A DNA stretch of 43,819 nucleotides from positions 1 through 43,819 of the forward strand of contig JAFGXQ010000219.1 in assembly GCA_016936575.1 (NCBI GenBank), given 5' to 3'. This DNA is from Deltaproteobacteria bacterium. Its GTDB lineage: Bacteria; Myxococcota_A; Polyangia; JAAYKL01. Below, in pieces: positions 9,188 to 17,909 of the stretch; position 1 is the first letter of the stretch; every line of letters begins with the position of its first letter. The translations under genes and the position numbers were made by a program. The notes beneath the pieces were generated by a model. The model was not told where the DNA came from and ran no database searches. It saw only the letters and a list, made by a program, of their open reading frames with translations.

Positions 9188-10834
9188 CTACGCCCGCTGA
9201 GACAACTCACTTTTCAGCCGGTTCAACGTGGCAACCCGTTCGTCAGATATGGCGGCAACCAACTCCAGCACCTGCGGGTGAGTCATGATCAATTCGTCGA
9301 ACCGTCCTTTGGGCAGCACAAGCACCCGACACTCCGTGACGGTTGTCACAGTGGCAATTGCGCCCGAACGAGACAACAGCGACACTTCGCCGAAAATATC
9401 ATTTCCCTTCAATCGGCTCACCTGGATAACTTCGCCGTTATTGCCGCTCATCGACACTTCCGCCTCCCCCGCCACGATCAGGTACAGCCCCGCGGACATC
9501 CCGCCTTCTTCAATTACCACCGTATCGGCCTCCAGCATGTACGGTTCAAATTTATCCATCAGCGACTGACGATCTTCGGTACTGAACGGCGCGAAAATAG
9601 GCGATGTATTCAACAAGTTGTCGAGCAGCCGTTGTTCGGCGAACTCCAGTAATACCTGTCCAACCCGCGGATGTCGTGTCGTCATTTCTTCCAGCTGAGA
9701 CTTGGAAACCTCGAACAGGTCGCACGGCTCGGCGGTCACCACCGTGGCCTGACGCGGCCCGGGAAAAATCATTCCCATTTCACCGAAGAATGCGCCCTCC
9801 TCCAACGTCGCCAGACTCTCATTGTTTTTGAAAATCTCAACGCTCCCAGTCGCGATAATAAAAAACGAATCGCCGTGTTCGCCCTCTTTCACCACGGTTT
9901 CCAGCGCATCATAATGCCGCAGCGGCAAGTCATTAATCAGTTCAAGCAGCGCGTCTTCATCCATGCTCGAAAACAGCGGTATCGGAGGCAGGGTTTCAGC
10001 AGCCGTAGGCGGTTTGGAAATCGTCAGCATCATATTTTTCGGCTGAGTAATTCCGGTCAGACGGGTCTCCTGGGTTTCGTCGAGTTCAGTGAAATCCGCG
10101 CCCGACGCCAACAAGCCTTCCGCTTCGAGCTCCCGTTTATATTCTTCAATATCACTAAGGTCATATACTTCGGAAAGCTCACTGTCGGCACTGACGATGT
10201 TCGAAAAATCCAGATGAACCGGCATCGTCGTATCGAGCGCTTCAATATCATCGTCAGAAAGTTCCGCTATATCGCTCTCTCGTTCGTCGCGCTGTGCAGA
10301 ATCGGCGTTCACGTCAACGGATTCCTCGTGGGTATCAACGGCAGCAACCGACGCAGACACGCTGTCTGAATTCGCTTCTTCAACAAACTCTTCATCGGTG
10401 ACAACATCATCATCCGTCAGCGTCAGCGTTTTCGCAGCCGGCGATTCTTCCTTGGCATGAATATCAATTACTCCCGAATGTTCAGACGATCCGTATTTCT
10501 GAGCATACAGCGCCGCCAAGCGCTTCTGGGTTCCGGTATGGTTTTTATCAATCTCGAGAATCAACCGACAAACCGCAATCGCCTGCAACAGGCGACCGGA
10601 TTGAGCGTGATATTCCGCAGCGGTGACATACACCGCGATAGCCTCATTGAACATTTCAAGCTTCTTGCATAAATCCCCCACTTTCAGCATGATGGTGGTG
10701 TCATCCGGAAAGGCTTCAAGTATGTCGCGATAAATCGACAGCGCCTTCTTGTACTTGCCTTTTTCAACGAGGTCGCTGGCTTTATCTTTATACTTGCGAA
10801 GTTTGGATTCTTTGAAAAACCTGCTTTTAATCAT
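9188..10834 (-). CDS. TPR protein with two cyclic-nucleotide-binding domains
   Basis: 548 residues, cytoplasmic. TPR-like helices occupy about 14-115 (YKKALSIYRDILEAFPDD is a typical TPR phrase). A long acidic linker (about 120-275) joins them to two cNMP-binding domains at about 285-405 and 410-530. Domain 1 keeps the phosphate-binding cassette including its arginine (FGEMGMIFPGPRQATV). Domain 2 reads FGEVSLLSRSGAIATV and lacks the arginine that grips the cyclic phosphate, so it may be structural or bind something else. There is no DNA-binding domain, so the protein is probably a scaffold or regulator rather than a CRP-type transcription factor. AGGAACTGCC precedes the ATG. The next gene upstream is the divergently transcribed response regulator across 275 AT-rich bases. 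Confidence 0.88.
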   Translation of the reverse strand: MIKSRFFKESKLRKYKDKASDLVEKGKYKKALSIYRDILEAFPDDTTIMLKVGDLCKKLEMFNEAIAVYVTAAEYHAQSGRLLQAIAVCRLILEIDKNHTGTQKRLAALYAQKYGSSEHSGVIDIHAKEESPAAKTLTLTDDDVVTDEEFVEEANSDSVSASVAAVDTHEESVDVNADSAQRDERESDIAELSDDDIEALDTTMPVHLDFSNIVSADSELSEVYDLSDIEEYKRELEAEGLLASGADFTELDETQETRLTGITQPKNMMLTISKPPTAAETLPPIPLFSSMDEDALLELINDLPLRHYDALETVVKEGEHGDSFFIIATGSVEIFKNNESLATLEEGAFFGEMGMIFPGPRQATVVTAEPCDLFEVSKSQLEEMTTRHPRVGQVLLEFAEQRLLDNLLNTSPIFAPFSTEDRQSLMDKFEPYMLEADTVVIEEGGMSAGLYLIVAGEAEVSMSGNNGEVIQVSRLKGNDIFGEVSLLSRSGAIATVTTVTECRVLVLPKGRFDELIMTHPQVLELVAAISDERVATLNRLKSELSQRA

Positions 10835-11109
10835 GGCAGTTCCTATATGAAATGTGCAATCCGCTGGAATTGGGGGTATTGCTGCATATCTATTATTTCT
10901 GTACGTCCAAGTTCATAAAATCCTTACACTTTATCTCACCACGATAGATCTCTGTCAAAGGGAAATATGATGGAACCCAATTTAATTCAATAAAATTGCA
11001 ATTCATGCCATTTTTCTTCTATTTTTTTCATTATCCTCTTAATCTTCGGGTCCATTCAGGCGCTATTACTATTATAAGGCTTCTTCAGACGGATGAATAG
11101 GAGTGGTTC

Positions 11110-11508
11110 ATGAAAGAACGCGTTATTTTTATTGATGACGAGGAGATTTTTCTCAACTCGCTGAAACGGTACTTCTCAAAGATTGAAAACGAATGGGATA
11201 CAGACTTCTATCAGAATCAGGCACAGGCACTGGGCGATCTCGCTCCCGAATCGAAAGTCGTGGTGGTTCTGGATTGGTCCATGCCGGGAATGGACGGCAT
11301 GACCTGGTGCAAACATGCGCGAAAAATGGCGGAACAGAACGGATCCTGTTTTCACATTATCATGCTGACCGGAAACGAAGGCGTCGAAAATACGGTCAGC
11401 GCGCTGGAAGGCGGCGCCGATGATTACCTGTGCAAACCGGTCAATCTCCATGACCTGAAAACCCACATCGAACTGGGCATCAATATTCTGCAAAATTATT
11501 CCGCTTAG
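11110..11508 (+). CDS. Single-domain response regulator (CheY-like)
   Basis: 132 residues, one receiver domain and nothing else. The acidic pair is D9/D10, the phospho-acceptor is Asp55 (VVLDWSMPGMDGM), the switch Thr is T87 and the conserved lysine is K109 (YLCKPVN). AGGAGTGGTTC precedes the ATG. Without an output domain it must act by protein contact or as a phosphorelay intermediate; an unlinked kinase is needed, and the hybrid kinase at 3212-4708 is one candidate but not a shown partner. It lies 90 bases ahead of the desulfoferrodoxin gene on the same strand, and divergent from the cNMP-domain protein. Confidence 0.93.
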   Translation: MKERVIFIDDEEIFLNSLKRYFSKIENEWDTDFYQNQAQALGDLAPESKVVVVLDWSMPGMDGMTWCKHARKMAEQNGSCFHIIMLTGNEGVENTVSALEGGADDYLCKPVNLHDLKTHIELGINILQNYSA

Positions 11509-11597
11509 CCAATTGCATTTATTTATTCCGTGCTTACGATACATATCAACACACAATGAAATGAACTGAAACCCATCGAACATGTAGAGGGAGAGTT

Positions 11598-11978
11598 ATG
11601 ACGAAAAGACAGCAAGTTTATAAATGTGATGTATGTGGAAATATCGTTCAGGTGGCGCACGCTTCAGGCGGAACGCTTTCATGTTGCGGCCAGGACATGA
11701 CCCTGCAGGAAGAAAAAAGCGCCGATAAAACCACAGAAAAACACGTGCCCATAATCGAAAAAACCGAAAACGGTGTGAAAGTCATCGTGGGCTCCACCGC
11801 CCACCCGATGGCGCAAGAGCACTACATTGAATGGATTGAGGTAATCAACGGCGACTACATCCAGCGCAAGTACCTCAAACCCGGTGATCCGCCGGAGGCT
11901 GAATTCTTCGTACCCTTCAGCGATTCGCTCATCGCCAGGGAATACTGCAACGTGCACGGCAACTGGTCGAGCAAGTAA
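11598..11978 (+). CDS. dfx: Desulfoferrodoxin (two-iron superoxide reductase)
   Basis: 126 residues, the normal size of a class I (2Fe) superoxide reductase. It reduces superoxide to hydrogen peroxide without forming oxygen, a defence typical of anaerobes and microaerobes. The N-terminal FeS4 desulforedoxin centre has C10, C13 (CDVC) and C29/C30 (CC). The catalytic neelaredoxin centre has the expected ligands His49, His69, His75, Cys117 and His120 (HPMAQEHYIEW and CNVHGNW). Both iron sites appear complete. GAGGGAGAGTT precedes the ATG. A rubredoxin-type electron donor is not encoded nearby. Confidence 0.96.
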   Translation: MTKRQQVYKCDVCGNIVQVAHASGGTLSCCGQDMTLQEEKSADKTTEKHVPIIEKTENGVKVIVGSTAHPMAQEHYIEWIEVINGDYIQRKYLKPGDPPEAEFFVPFSDSLIAREYCNVHGNWSSK

Positions 11979-12066
11979 CAGCCGGCCTCTTTTCCATTCT
12001 GATTTTTCTGCCGAATAGATTGTTCCAATATTCTCCGGATAGGTTCTGTTAAACAGACGGCGAGTG

Positions 12067-12753
12067 CTACGGAATCGTGGAATGACACATCGCTGTCGTG
12101 CAGCTCAGGGTACTCCAACCATCAACGGTTCCCTCCTGCGCCAGGTGGCAGGCGATGCATTCAGAATTCATATCGAACCCATGCTGACCGCCCGTATGGC
12201 ACGAAAGACAATCGGTGGGCATCGGATCGGTGTGATGATAATGCTGGGTATATGGCGCCCATGATCCGTTCCCCCCATGGCAATCCGCGCAATAGGGTTC
12301 GGAATAGGAACCATGTCCGGTCGGCAACGCCGGACCGGTACCTATATGGCAACCGCCATATGTGCAATCGCTTTTATAATGCCAGTCATTGGAATACCAA
12401 CCGGGGTGAGTGATTTCTAGAATCGGCGCGTTGACGCCGGTATCTGTATCGCTGTCGGAATCGCTATCTGTATCCGCATCTGTGTCGCTGTCCGTATCCG
12501 CATCTGTGTCGCTGTCGGTATCCGCATCTGTGTCGCTGTCGGTATCCGCATCTGTGTCGCTGTCGGTATCGCTATCGGTATCGCTGTCTGCGTCCGTATC
12601 CCCATCACTATCCGCGTCGCTATCCGTATCACTGTCGCTGTCTGTGTCGCCGTCAGAATCTCCACCACCGGAGGAATCGGTCTGGCATCCTGCGCACAAC
12701 AACAGGCCGGTGAAAAAGATAAAAAGAAAAGCCATTCTTTCCATTGTCATCAT
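12067..12753 (-). CDS. Lipoprotein with Asp-rich stalk and CxxCH/CxxxxCH heme motifs
   Basis: About 228 residues. AAGGAG lies 6 bases before the ATG at 12753. A signal peptide ends LLLCAGC (Cys23). About 70 residues of Asp alternating with Ser, Thr or Ala then form an extended acidic stalk. The C-terminal domain (about 110 residues) has three CxxCH motifs (CADCH, CLSCH, CIACH) and two CxxxxCH motifs (CTYGGCH, CTTAMCH), the mix described for Geobacter-type CxxxxCH/CxxCH cytochrome domains, plus extra histidines that could be distal ligands. Up to five c-type hemes could be bound. The inferred role is electron transfer at the outer surface or in the periplasm. No cytochrome maturation genes or porin partner are in the window. 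Confidence 0.82.
   Translation of the reverse strand: MMTMERMAFLFIFFTGLLLCAGCQTDSSGGGDSDGDTDSDSDTDSDADSDGDTDADSDTDSDTDSDTDADTDSDTDADTDSDTDADTDSDTDADTDSDSDSDTDTGVNAPILEITHPGWYSNDWHYKSDCTYGGCHIGTGPALPTGHGSYSEPYCADCHGGNGSWAPYTQHYHHTDPMPTDCLSCHTGGQHGFDMNSECIACHLAQEGTVDGWSTLSCTTAMCHSTIP
12470..12565. repeat. Four 24-bp tandem repeats in the Asp-stalk coding region
   Basis: Four copies of a 24-bp unit start at 12470, 12494, 12518 and 12542 and differ at only one base near the end of the first. On the coding (minus) strand each encodes eight residues of alternating Asp with Ala, Thr or Ser. The high nucleotide identity, not only peptide identity, suggests recent slippage, so stalk length may vary between strains. 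Confidence 0.9.
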
Positions 12754-12843
12754 ACGCAACTCCTTTTTCAGCTGTATCCGTGGTCGGACAGCAATAAGTT
12801 GCTACAACAGCAATAAAAAAACGAAATTATATTGAAACTTTTT

Positions 12844-13383
12844 TCACACCGGCGGCGGTTCCAGATACCCGATTTCTTTTATGTTTCGATACTTTCCAGC
12901 AAAATCCAAACCGTATCCAATCACAAACTTATCGGGTACCTCAAAACCAAGGTACGCGACAGGTACCTTCACCTTGGCGCGTGCCGGCTTGTAGAGCAGC
13001 GATGCCACACTGACGGACGCCGGCTTGCGGGTGGACAAATTTTTTATCAGATAATCGAGTGTGAGGCCCGTATCCACAATATCTTCCACAATCAGCACAT
13101 GTTGCCCTTCCAGCGGATGCTTCACGTCCATGGTAATCTGAACCACCCCCGACGTTTCCACCCGATCGCCGTATGACCGCAAACCGATAAACTCCACATT
13201 GAGGGGCAAATCAATTTCGCGAATCAAATCCGCCGCGAATATGAAGCTGCCCTTGAGCACCACCAGAACAGTCAGCGGCTTTCCATCGAATTCGCGCGTA
13301 ATCTCCGCCCCCAAATGACGAACCCGCTCTGCGATTTTCTCGGTACTAAACAACAAATGATAGGTGTCGTTGAGTTGACTCAC
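12844..13383 (-). CDS. hpt: Hypoxanthine phosphoribosyltransferase
   Basis: 179 residues, the usual length. It converts hypoxanthine (and usually guanine) plus PRPP to IMP or GMP in purine salvage. The PRPP-binding motif [14 protein letters not shown] is intact. Other family features are [12 protein letters not shown] near the N-terminus and the flexible-loop region around RSYGD, with [16 protein letters not shown] at the base-binding end. The start is GTG, supported by GGGGAG upstream. It follows purC by 30 bases on the same strand, so salvage and de novo purine genes appear to be co-transcribed. Confidence 0.96.
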   Translation of the reverse strand: MSQLNDTYHLLFSTEKIAERVRHLGAEITREFDGKPLTVLVVLKGSFIFAADLIREIDLPLNVEFIGLRSYGDRVETSGVVQITMDVKHPLEGQHVLIVEDIVDTGLTLDYLIKNLSTRKPASVSVASLLYKPARAKVKVPVAYLGFEVPDKFVIGYGLDFAGKYRNIKEIGYLEPPPV

Positions 13384-13413
13384 ATCGTCTCCCCGGCGTA
13401 ACGCAGCCGACGG

Positions 13414-14376
13414 CTACAGTGCCATGTTCCGGGCCAGTCGCCGATTGGGGTCGTCAGTATCGGGAACAAACGTCTCGCCTGTAATTTGTTCACAGGCGGC
13501 GATATACCGACGCGCGGCCTCAACTTTCACTTCGTCGGGAATATACGGCAGGGGGCCGTCTCCCATAAAGTTTTTCTCGGTTTTCAGCCACACGCGTACG
13601 TATTCTTTATCGAGCCCCTGGGGGTTCTCGCCGGCGGCAAAATATTTTTCGTATGTATCGGCCTGCCAGAATCGCGACGAATCCGGTGTGTGCACTTCAT
13701 CGATCACCACAATGCGGCCATCTGACGTTTTCCCGAATTCGTACTTAGTGTCGACCAGAATCAGCCCCTGCCTGGCGCAGTGGGCCTGCCCGAAAGTAAA
13801 CAAATCCATGCTCATCTTGGCCATGGTGTCAAAATCCTCAGCGGTAATCCGCCCCATCGCCAGAATTTCCTCTCGAGAGACCGACACATCGTGATCGCCC
13901 TGCTCCGCCTTGGTGGACGGCGTCAAAATCGGCTTCTCCAGCTTCTGATGCTTCTTCAGGCCTTCGGGGAGCGGATTGCCGCAGAACGTGCGCGCGCCGT
14001 TTTCGTAATGCGTCCAGATAGACGTTGATGTGGAACCGGTAATATACGCGCGGACCACCATCTCCACCGGCATGGGAGTACAGTCGAGAACGGTCATCAC
14101 CGCCGGGTCGGGACAATCCACCAGGTGATTGGGCACCATCTCCTTGGTTTGCTCAAACCAGAACGCGGCCACGCGATTGAGCACCTGCCCCTTGTAGGGA
14201 ATCGTTCCCAGCACTCGATCAAACGCAGAAATGCGATCACTGGTCACAATATATCTCTTGCCGTCCTTCACATAGGAATTGCGAACCTTTCCTTTCTGCG
14301 GCGCGCCGTATCCATCCAGCGAGGGGTCATCCAATGTTTTGCACAGTCCTTCTTTTAATATTGCTTCATCTACCAT
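13414..14376 (-). CDS. purC: Phosphoribosylaminoimidazole-succinocarboxamide synthase, long form
   Basis: 320 residues from the ATG at 14376, preceded by GGAGTGAAG; an in-frame ATG at 14463 has no comparable site. It joins CAIR and aspartate with ATP to give SAICAR in de novo IMP synthesis. Recognisable motifs are VTSDRISAFDRVLG near the N-terminus, the substrate loop ARAYITGS-like segment VVRAYITGSTSTSIW, DTKYEFG and IDEVHTPDSSRFW. The length and order resemble the long (yeast Ade1-like) form rather than the roughly 240-residue E. coli PurC. First gene of a probable purC-hpt unit; divergent from the barrel protein at 14621. Confidence 0.95.
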   Translation of the reverse strand: MVDEAILKEGLCKTLDDPSLDGYGAPQKGKVRNSYVKDGKRYIVTSDRISAFDRVLGTIPYKGQVLNRVAAFWFEQTKEMVPNHLVDCPDPAVMTVLDCTPMPVEMVVRAYITGSTSTSIWTHYENGARTFCGNPLPEGLKKHQKLEKPILTPSTKAEQGDHDVSVSREEILAMGRITAEDFDTMAKMSMDLFTFGQAHCARQGLILVDTKYEFGKTSDGRIVVIDEVHTPDSSRFWQADTYEKYFAAGENPQGLDKEYVRVWLKTEKNFMGDGPLPYIPDEVKVEAARRYIAACEQITGETFVPDTDDPNRRLARNMAL

Positions 14377-14620
14377 CTTCACTCCGATATCGTTTATGTT
14401 GAACAGGTTTTCGAACTGGGCTGCCGTTGCAGCGTCAGATTTATTTTTTTCGTCGCTTTTCATACCACAAAAATAATCAATCTTCGCGGTTTTTGTGGCA
14501 ATCCGTTCACATTCCACATACACTTCTGCGAACCAGACAATCAACGGGAGTGCAACCATTATTCTGCCGCGTTTATACAAAACAATAAAAAAACCAGCTG
14601 GTTACAGCCACATCGGTTTC

Positions 14621-15652
14621 ATGTTTCTCGTTGTTTGCATCGTATCTGCCGAGTTATTTTGCCCCCATGTACTTGCATATCGAGGCGGTGGAACGACCGT
14701 GCTCATCGCCCGCGATACCGAAATGTCCGGATTTGAATACCGAATCAAAGCCGAACTGGAAAACGCTGGGTTCACCGTAGAAATATTCGAAATGGATTTT
14801 CGCGAAGATACCCGACGAATCATGGATATTGAAGCCCATGCCCGAAACGCGGCGGCGGCAATTGTGTGCCGACAACAAAGCGGGTTCGTGGAAATATGGA
14901 TTTCAGACAAAGTCACAAATAAGAATGTGCTGCGCCGCGTCGCCATTCCCGATGACGAAGACGCCGAAGCGTTTGTGGCGTTAAGCACGGTGGAGCTGCT
15001 GCGCGCCAGCCTTCTCGAAATATACACCGCCACCAAACTGACCGGCAGCGTCGAACCCACGCCGGTCATTCACAGCCTGGTTGCGCCGGGACACGCCGAT
15101 GACCCCGGTTTACAAAAAATACAGGCCCAGAACCAACGACGACTGCACCTGCAATTGAACCCCGCGGTATTTGTACTTCGCTTTGAAGGAAACCCCATGC
15201 TCAACATTCAATTGGGTGCGAGTTATGACCTTGCAAAAGGTGTGGAACTCCGATTTCACGGTCAAACCCCGTTGCTGCCGCATCATGTCTATGAAGACGC
15301 GGGAAACGTACTGGTGCGAAGCGGCTATCTGGCAACCGGATTGCTTTGGAACCTCGTATATCCCAAACAAATCGCCAGCGGAGACATCGGAATCGGAATG
15401 GCCATGCTCATTCATCGCGTCACCGGGCAGCCCATTCCCGGCAACATCGGCTACCAGCGAACCTTTGTGACCGCCGCCCCCCACATCACCTTCGGCATGG
15501 ATGTGCGTCTGGTTCAAAATGTACGGATACGTCTTGAAACCATCGCCGGCTGGTCTCTGTCGAAAATCACATTGCAGGTGGCCGAAAACGATGTGGCGGA
15601 AATCGGAAATTTCTTTATCAGTGTGGGCCTCGGACTGCTCTTCACGATCTAG
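14621..15652 (+). CDS. Exported protein with predicted outer-membrane barrel-like C-terminus
   Basis: About 343 residues from the ATG at 14621, which begins a good signal peptide (ending near PHVLA). The frame remains open upstream to a GTG at 14495, but that extension would bury the signal. No strong ribosome site is seen, so the start is moderate. Residues 30-140 form a mixed domain (TVLIARDTEMSGFEYRIKAE, and a stretch listing predicted helices with VELLRASL). From about 165 onward alternating hydrophobic strands, a glycine-rich pattern and a C-terminal strand GNFFISVGLGLLF suggest a small beta barrel. This two-part layout is common in myxobacterial proteins of unknown function. Its stop shares the tetranucleotide CTAG with the stop of the convergent gene. 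Confidence 0.72.
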   Translation: MFLVVCIVSAELFCPHVLAYRGGGTTVLIARDTEMSGFEYRIKAELENAGFTVEIFEMDFREDTRRIMDIEAHARNAAAAIVCRQQSGFVEIWISDKVTNKNVLRRVAIPDDEDAEAFVALSTVELLRASLLEIYTATKLTGSVEPTPVIHSLVAPGHADDPGLQKIQAQNQRRLHLQLNPAVFVLRFEGNPMLNIQLGASYDLAKGVELRFHGQTPLLPHHVYEDAGNVLVRSGYLATGLLWNLVYPKQIASGDIGIGMAMLIHRVTGQPIPGNIGYQRTFVTAAPHITFGMDVRLVQNVRIRLETIAGWSLSKITLQVAENDVAEIGNFFISVGLGLLFTI

Positions 15653-16878
15653 GGGAAACGTATTCCCACCATCAGTTCGAAGGCCACGCCGCTGCCGAAC
15701 TTGATCGCTTTTGATACCTGATCCTGAATAATCTGGTCCATCTGTTCCGGCGTAATCGGGTTGTCGGGTGTACCCAAATCCGTTCTCAACTGCTCCAAAT
15801 CCGCCTCACTCTGATATTGACTCCAGTCAACCTCTTCCAGCTGTTCCTGATCGATACCGTATTCCGCTTCGAGCTCCGCATACAATTCTTCTGTGGAGGG
15901 AATGGGTTTTCGAATTCCGGTCGCGCCCACCATGAATGCGAATTCCACGACCAGCCCCAGATGCTTGGCGAACTGCCAGGTGAATCCGGCCGGAAACCGA
16001 CCGTACAGTTCTGCGCCGTACTCTATGTCGTCTCCGAAAATGTAGGCCCCATGGAACCCCACGCCCAGATGCGGAAAGAATTTCTTGCCCCACGACCCGC
16101 GCACTGCAATCGTCATCTGACCACCGACGGTAAAAAAATTACCTGAGATTCCACCGCTCACATCATCGCCGAAGCTGCTCAAATCGCCGCCAATCACTTC
16201 TGTGGCGAACAGCGGCGTGAGTTCGAACGCCAGACCGTCTCCGCCTAAATCCAGATGCAATTTGGCCACAAACGAATTTCGATTTTCAACACCGAATTTC
16301 AGCCCGTTCACCGTGTAATCGGCTTTGGGGAAAAACGCGTACCCGACCTGCGGTGAAAAGGAGAACCACGAAAACCAGCTGTCATCTTCATCTTCGTCTG
16401 CCGTCTCGCTCATCGGACCGGGGACCTTCGGTTCCGTAGCCGCATCATCAGAAGCCGTAGATGATTCAGCGGCGGGTTCCTCGTTCACCGGCGCGGGCGG
16501 AGGCAATTCCGTGACCGGTGCTGTAGCTGCAGCGGTTGGCGGCGGCGCAAGCGGCGTTGCCGGTACCGTGGTCATCGGTGGAGGCGGTGTGGTTGCCGCG
16601 GGTTGCCCGCCAATCGGCTCTGACAAAGACGGCGGTTCCGCAGGTGCGGCCTCTTCAGGGGGCGGGGGCTCTTCTGCCGATGGTTCCGCCACGGGCGGTT
16701 CCTCTGCCGCAGGTTCGTCTGCCGGCGGCGCCTCAGCGTCTTCAGACGGCGCCTCAGATTCTACGGCATCGGGCGATTCCGCTTCGGAGGTGTCGCCATC
16801 CTGCGCCCACCCGGTTTTTACAGTGCAAATCAGTCCAACAGTCAATACCAGCCGGCTCAGACGGTTCCATACGTGCAT
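15649..16878 (-). CDS. Outer-membrane beta-barrel protein with Pro/Ala/Glu linker
   Basis: About 409 residues; AAAGGAGTAGAC precedes the ATG at 16878. A signal peptide ends GWAQ (about residue 26). Residues 27-165 are low-complexity Pro, Ala, Glu and Thr and probably span the cell wall or periplasm. The C-terminal 240 residues show barrel-like strands (FSPQVGYAFFPKADYTV, KFFPHLGVGFHGAYIFG, SGVAFELMVGIRFP) and end in phenylalanine-proline, close to the usual aromatic-terminal strand. A short acidic helical insert (about 325-385, ELYAELEAEYGIDQEQL) interrupts the barrel and could be an extracellular or periplasmic loop. Function not recognised. Convergent with the preceding exported protein, with overlapping stops. 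Confidence 0.75.
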   Translation of the reverse strand: MHVWNRLSRLVLTVGLICTVKTGWAQDGDTSEAESPDAVESEAPSEDAEAPPADEPAAEEPPVAEPSAEEPPPPEEAAPAEPPSLSEPIGGQPAATTPPPPMTTVPATPLAPPPTAAATAPVTELPPPAPVNEEPAAESSTASDDAATEPKVPGPMSETADEDEDDSWFSWFSFSPQVGYAFFPKADYTVNGLKFGVENRNSFVAKLHLDLGGDGLAFELTPLFATEVIGGDLSSFGDDVSGGISGNFFTVGGQMTIAVRGSWGKKFFPHLGVGFHGAYIFGDDIEYGAELYGRFPAGFTWQFAKHLGLVVEFAFMVGATGIRKPIPSTEELYAELEAEYGIDQEQLEEVDWSQYQSEADLEQLRTDLGTPDNPITPEQMDQIIQDQVSKAIKFGSGVAFELMVGIRFP

Positions 16879-16981
16879 GTCTACTCCTTTGAAAACTTTA
16901 TTTCTGGACAAACGGATATAACTTCGCCTAAATCAACTCTACCATAAAAAGCGGTGTTACCGAATAAGAAGGAGCTTTCCG

Positions 16982-17338
16982 ATGGAAATCAGAGAAAAAA
17001 TTCAGATCTGCGAAGTGGTTGCGCAGGCAATTCTTGCAGATGGCCAAATCACCGACAGCGAAAAAAATTTCATGAATTCGCTGATGGACAAATACGAACT
17101 CACTGACGACCAGAAAAAACAGGTAATGGCTCGAAACATCGGAGATGACCCCGCCCAGATGGTAAAAGGTATCTCCGGGTTTGAATCGACCAACCAGCTC
17201 ATCGTGGAGTTGGTCATGGCCGTCGCCGCCGACGACAAACTCACCAAAACCGAACAGAATTTGCTGAACACCGTTGCCGAAGCGATCGGCGTGGACCAGT
17301 CCGATATGGATATGCTGGTAAAAAACGCATTGATGTAA
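16982..17338 (+). CDS. TerB-like protein (tellurite-resistance/DUF533-type fold)
   Basis: 118 residues, all helical and acidic, with no signal peptide. The phrases VAQAILADGQITDSEKNFMNSLMDKY and LVMAVAADDKLTKTEQNLLNTVAEAIGV are two halves of the TerB-type helical repeat, each with the acidic DGxxxxxE pattern that binds a divalent metal in TerB relatives. AAGGAGCTTTCCG precedes the ATG. It is followed after 4 bases by the fluoride channel gene. Family membership is reasonable; the physiological role of stand-alone TerB proteins is not settled, and tellurite resistance should not be assumed. Confidence 0.8.
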   Translation: MEIREKIQICEVVAQAILADGQITDSEKNFMNSLMDKYELTDDQKKQVMARNIGDDPAQMVKGISGFESTNQLIVELVMAVAADDKLTKTEQNLLNTVAEAIGVDQSDMDMLVKNALM

Positions 17339-17342
17339 CGGC

Positions 17343-17723
17343 ATGCTGGAGGTAATCTGTGTGATGAGCGCCGGGGCCGTGGGCGCACTGTGCCGCTTTG
17401 GAACCGATCGTTTGGGTAAAACGCTATTGGGGACCGCCTTTCCTTACGGAACACTCACCGTCAATGTACTCGGATGCTTGTTGTTCGGAATATTCATGCA
17501 GATCGATGCCCAGGGGGGCGGTTTTTCAAAGCATACCAAGCTGCTCGTCACCACCGGCTTCCTGGGGGCGTTCACCACTTTTTCCACATTCGGATTTGAT
17601 ACATTTCAGTTTTTCAAAACCGGTCACGCGGTTTCCGCGCTCGTCAATATCGGCGCGAATCTCGTGCTGGGACTCATCGCGGTGTGGGGAGGAACCCTGC
17701 TGGCGAAAACGTTGGGCTCATAG
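17343..17723 (+). CDS. crcB: Fluoride exporter (CrcB/Fluc family)
   Basis: 126 residues with four hydrophobic segments. Fluc channels are dual-topology dimers that let fluoride leave the cytoplasm. Diagnostic residues are present: GAVGALCRF with the N-terminal arginine, LTVNVLGCLLFG with the pore asparagine, and GFLGAFTTFSTFGFD with the phenylalanine-box residues and the sodium-site region. The start at 17343 aligns with the family N-terminus; an internal GTG/ATG at 17361/17364 has a better-spaced GGAGG but would truncate the first helix. Translation may be coupled to the TerB-like gene 4 bases upstream. No fluoride riboswitch is recognisable ahead of it. Confidence 0.95.
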   Translation: MLEVICVMSAGAVGALCRFGTDRLGKTLLGTAFPYGTLTVNVLGCLLFGIFMQIDAQGGGFSKHTKLLVTTGFLGAFTTFSTFGFDTFQFFKTGHAVSALVNIGANLVLGLIAVWGGTLLAKTLGS

Positions 17724-17841
17724 ACCGATTCGAAAATCGCCGGTACAACTGTTTTCATCGCAGGCCGCTTTGACGCCGACACTTCTGCTAATTCCTCGAA
17801 ATTCAACGTTTTTGACTGGTTTCACCGCTCGATTAAAATGA

Positions 17842-17870
17842 TTGTAAATAATGTTAAAAGTGGATAGTAT
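17842..17870 (+). promoter_or_regulatory. Possible sigma-70-type promoter of the OmpA gene
   Basis: TTGTAA and TAGTAT are separated by 17 bases, about 40 bases ahead of the OmpA start at 17910. An alternative -10, TATACT, overlaps it with a longer spacer. The region is AT-rich, as expected for a promoter, but the match is only moderate. Confidence 0.35.
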
Positions 17871-17909
17871 ACTGCAGATTTAAACAACCGTTTTCGAAAG
17901 GTATTGTTG

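Noticed and set aside
12410..12835. Plus-strand reading frame rich in Ser, Val and Ala opposite the Asp stalk
   Set aside because: It is the antisense shadow of the Asp/Ser/Thr repeats; no ribosome site, and the minus-strand gene has a signal, lipobox and heme motifs. The same applies to frames opposite the stalks near 30100-30300 and 31230-31540.
17180..17342. Fluoride riboswitch ahead of crcB
   Set aside because: The region is coding sequence of the TerB-like gene and no characteristic pseudoknot sequence is visible.
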